From positions 1 to 6,979 of the forward strand of contig JACCRA010000027.1 in assembly GCA_013813825.1 (NCBI GenBank): a DNA stretch of 6,979 bases. Direction: 5' to 3'. Within the stretch, counting starts at the first letter, position 1. Each line of letters begins with the position of its first letter. The stretch is from Pyrinomonadaceae bacterium (lineage in GTDB: Bacteria > Acidobacteriota > Blastocatellia > Pyrinomonadales > Pyrinomonadaceae). Shown in pieces: positions 6,530-6,979 of the stretch. The position numbers were made by a program, and so were the translations under genes. Below the pieces are notes generated by a model. The model saw nothing but the letters and a program-made list of their open reading frames with translations, did no database searches and was not told the DNA's origin.

Positions 6530-6979
6530 TTATTCTGGAGTTGGCTGGGTGGTTTTCGTAGTCGCGGTCTTTGGACGGCGAACGAAGGCTTCGCCGCGCT
6601 CCGTCAAATCCGCTTTAACGGCCAGCACGTTGTGGACAGAGGCAATTACTTCTTTGTTGTCGAGTTTAAAACTCGTCGTTCCCTGTACGCCCGTGTCCGG
6701 ATCGTTGAACTGCATCGTCAAGTAGCGGTATTTCTTTTTGATGAATAGCGCCGGCAAATTCAATCCGTAAGGTAATGGGAGAGAGCCGGCGACCGTCGCG
6801 GCGGTCGGACGGCGCGACTTGGTGTCGGCGTAGGCGGCGGCGATTGAGTGATAAGGAATCGAGAGATATTCGCCGCCCTTCTTGTTGCGGAAAACGAGGC
6901 GCGTGTTCACGTCGTCGAAATTGAGCGTCCCCGTCTGCTTTTGTTCGTAACCAAAGATGCCGCCCTCGTATTTCGCTTT
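6530..6979 (-). CDS. Uncharacterised protein, C-terminal part (5' end beyond right edge)
   Basis: The minus-strand frame is open from the right edge to a TAA at 6530-6532, giving 149 visible residues; the GTG at 6908-6910 is internal, since KAKYEGGIFGYEQKQTGTLN precedes it in the same frame. I cannot assign a function. What can be seen: alternating strand-like segments (GTLNF, RLVFRN, EYLSIPYHSI, KYRYLTMQF, TTSFKLDN) followed by one helix-like stretch (KEVIASVHNVLAVKADL). Strands followed by a C-terminal helix resemble a PH/GRAM-like fold, which is inference. The segment after the middle (GSLPLPYGLNLPALFIKKKYR) is hydrophobic in part but not a membrane helix. The tail FVRRPKTATTKTTQPTPE is low-complexity, Thr/Pro/Lys-rich and probably disordered. 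Its N-terminal region, possibly with a signal peptide, lies outside the window. Only 50 bases separate it from the convergent gene ending at 6479, with no strong hairpin between. Confidence 0.85.
   Translation of the reverse strand, partial: KAKYEGGIFGYEQKQTGTLNFDDVNTRLVFRNKKGGEYLSIPYHSIAAAYADTKSRRPTAATVAGSLPLPYGLNLPALFIKKKYRYLTMQFNDPDTGVQGTTSFKLDNKEVIASVHNVLAVKADLTERGEAFVRRPKTATTKTTQPTPE

Overview
This window is high-GC bacterial chromosome carrying seven protein-coding genes, two of them cut by the window edges. Gene density, compact intergenic gaps and protein families are those of an ordinary free-living bacterium. The large cytoplasmic GH63-type glucosidase, the HxlR/NmrA pair and the edge protein with a 'GTLNFDDVNTRLVF' pattern recall Acidobacteriota (Blastocatellia-like) genomes. 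That taxonomic call is from memory of family distributions and is only moderately secure. There is no rRNA, tRNA, CRISPR array, transposase or integrase, and no phage gene.

Layout. (1) Positions 3-638, plus strand: the C-terminal part of ThiC, the radical-SAM enzyme making the thiamine pyrimidine. (2) 651-694: a perfect 44-bp palindrome between convergent genes, probably a shared terminator. (3) 709-1095, minus: an HxlR-family winged-helix regulator. It is divergent from (4) 1223-2074, plus: an NmrA/QorB-like NAD(P)-binding oxidoreductase. The 127-bp gap between them holds two face-to-face extended -10 promoters flanking an inverted repeat that is a good candidate operator. (5) 2170-4905, plus: a 911-residue GH63/MGH1-like glycoside hydrolase, preceded by a short palindromic, repeat-containing leader. 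(6) 4896-5046: a heptamer tandem repeat running over the glycosidase stop codon, then about 120 bp of nested inverted repeats with no convincing protein. This is the least explained part of the window. (7) 5109-5957, plus: a two-domain GNAT acetyltransferase, followed 24 bp later by (8) 5982-6479, plus: a YpsA/'putative molybdenum carrier' SLOG-fold protein, probably co-transcribed. (9) 6530-6979, minus: the C-terminal part of an uncharacterised protein entering from the right edge, convergent with gene 8.

How the genes work together. The only clear functional module is the HxlR regulator with its divergent oxidoreductase, arranged like E. coli ytfH-qorB: the regulator probably senses electrophile or quinone stress and controls itself and the reductase. 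The GNAT and YpsA-like genes form a likely two-gene transcript of unknown role. ThiC, the glycosidase and the edge protein look like independent housekeeping or metabolic genes. I see no defence island, biosynthetic cluster or mobile element. The most interesting leads are the structured intergenic element and the two-promoter operator region.
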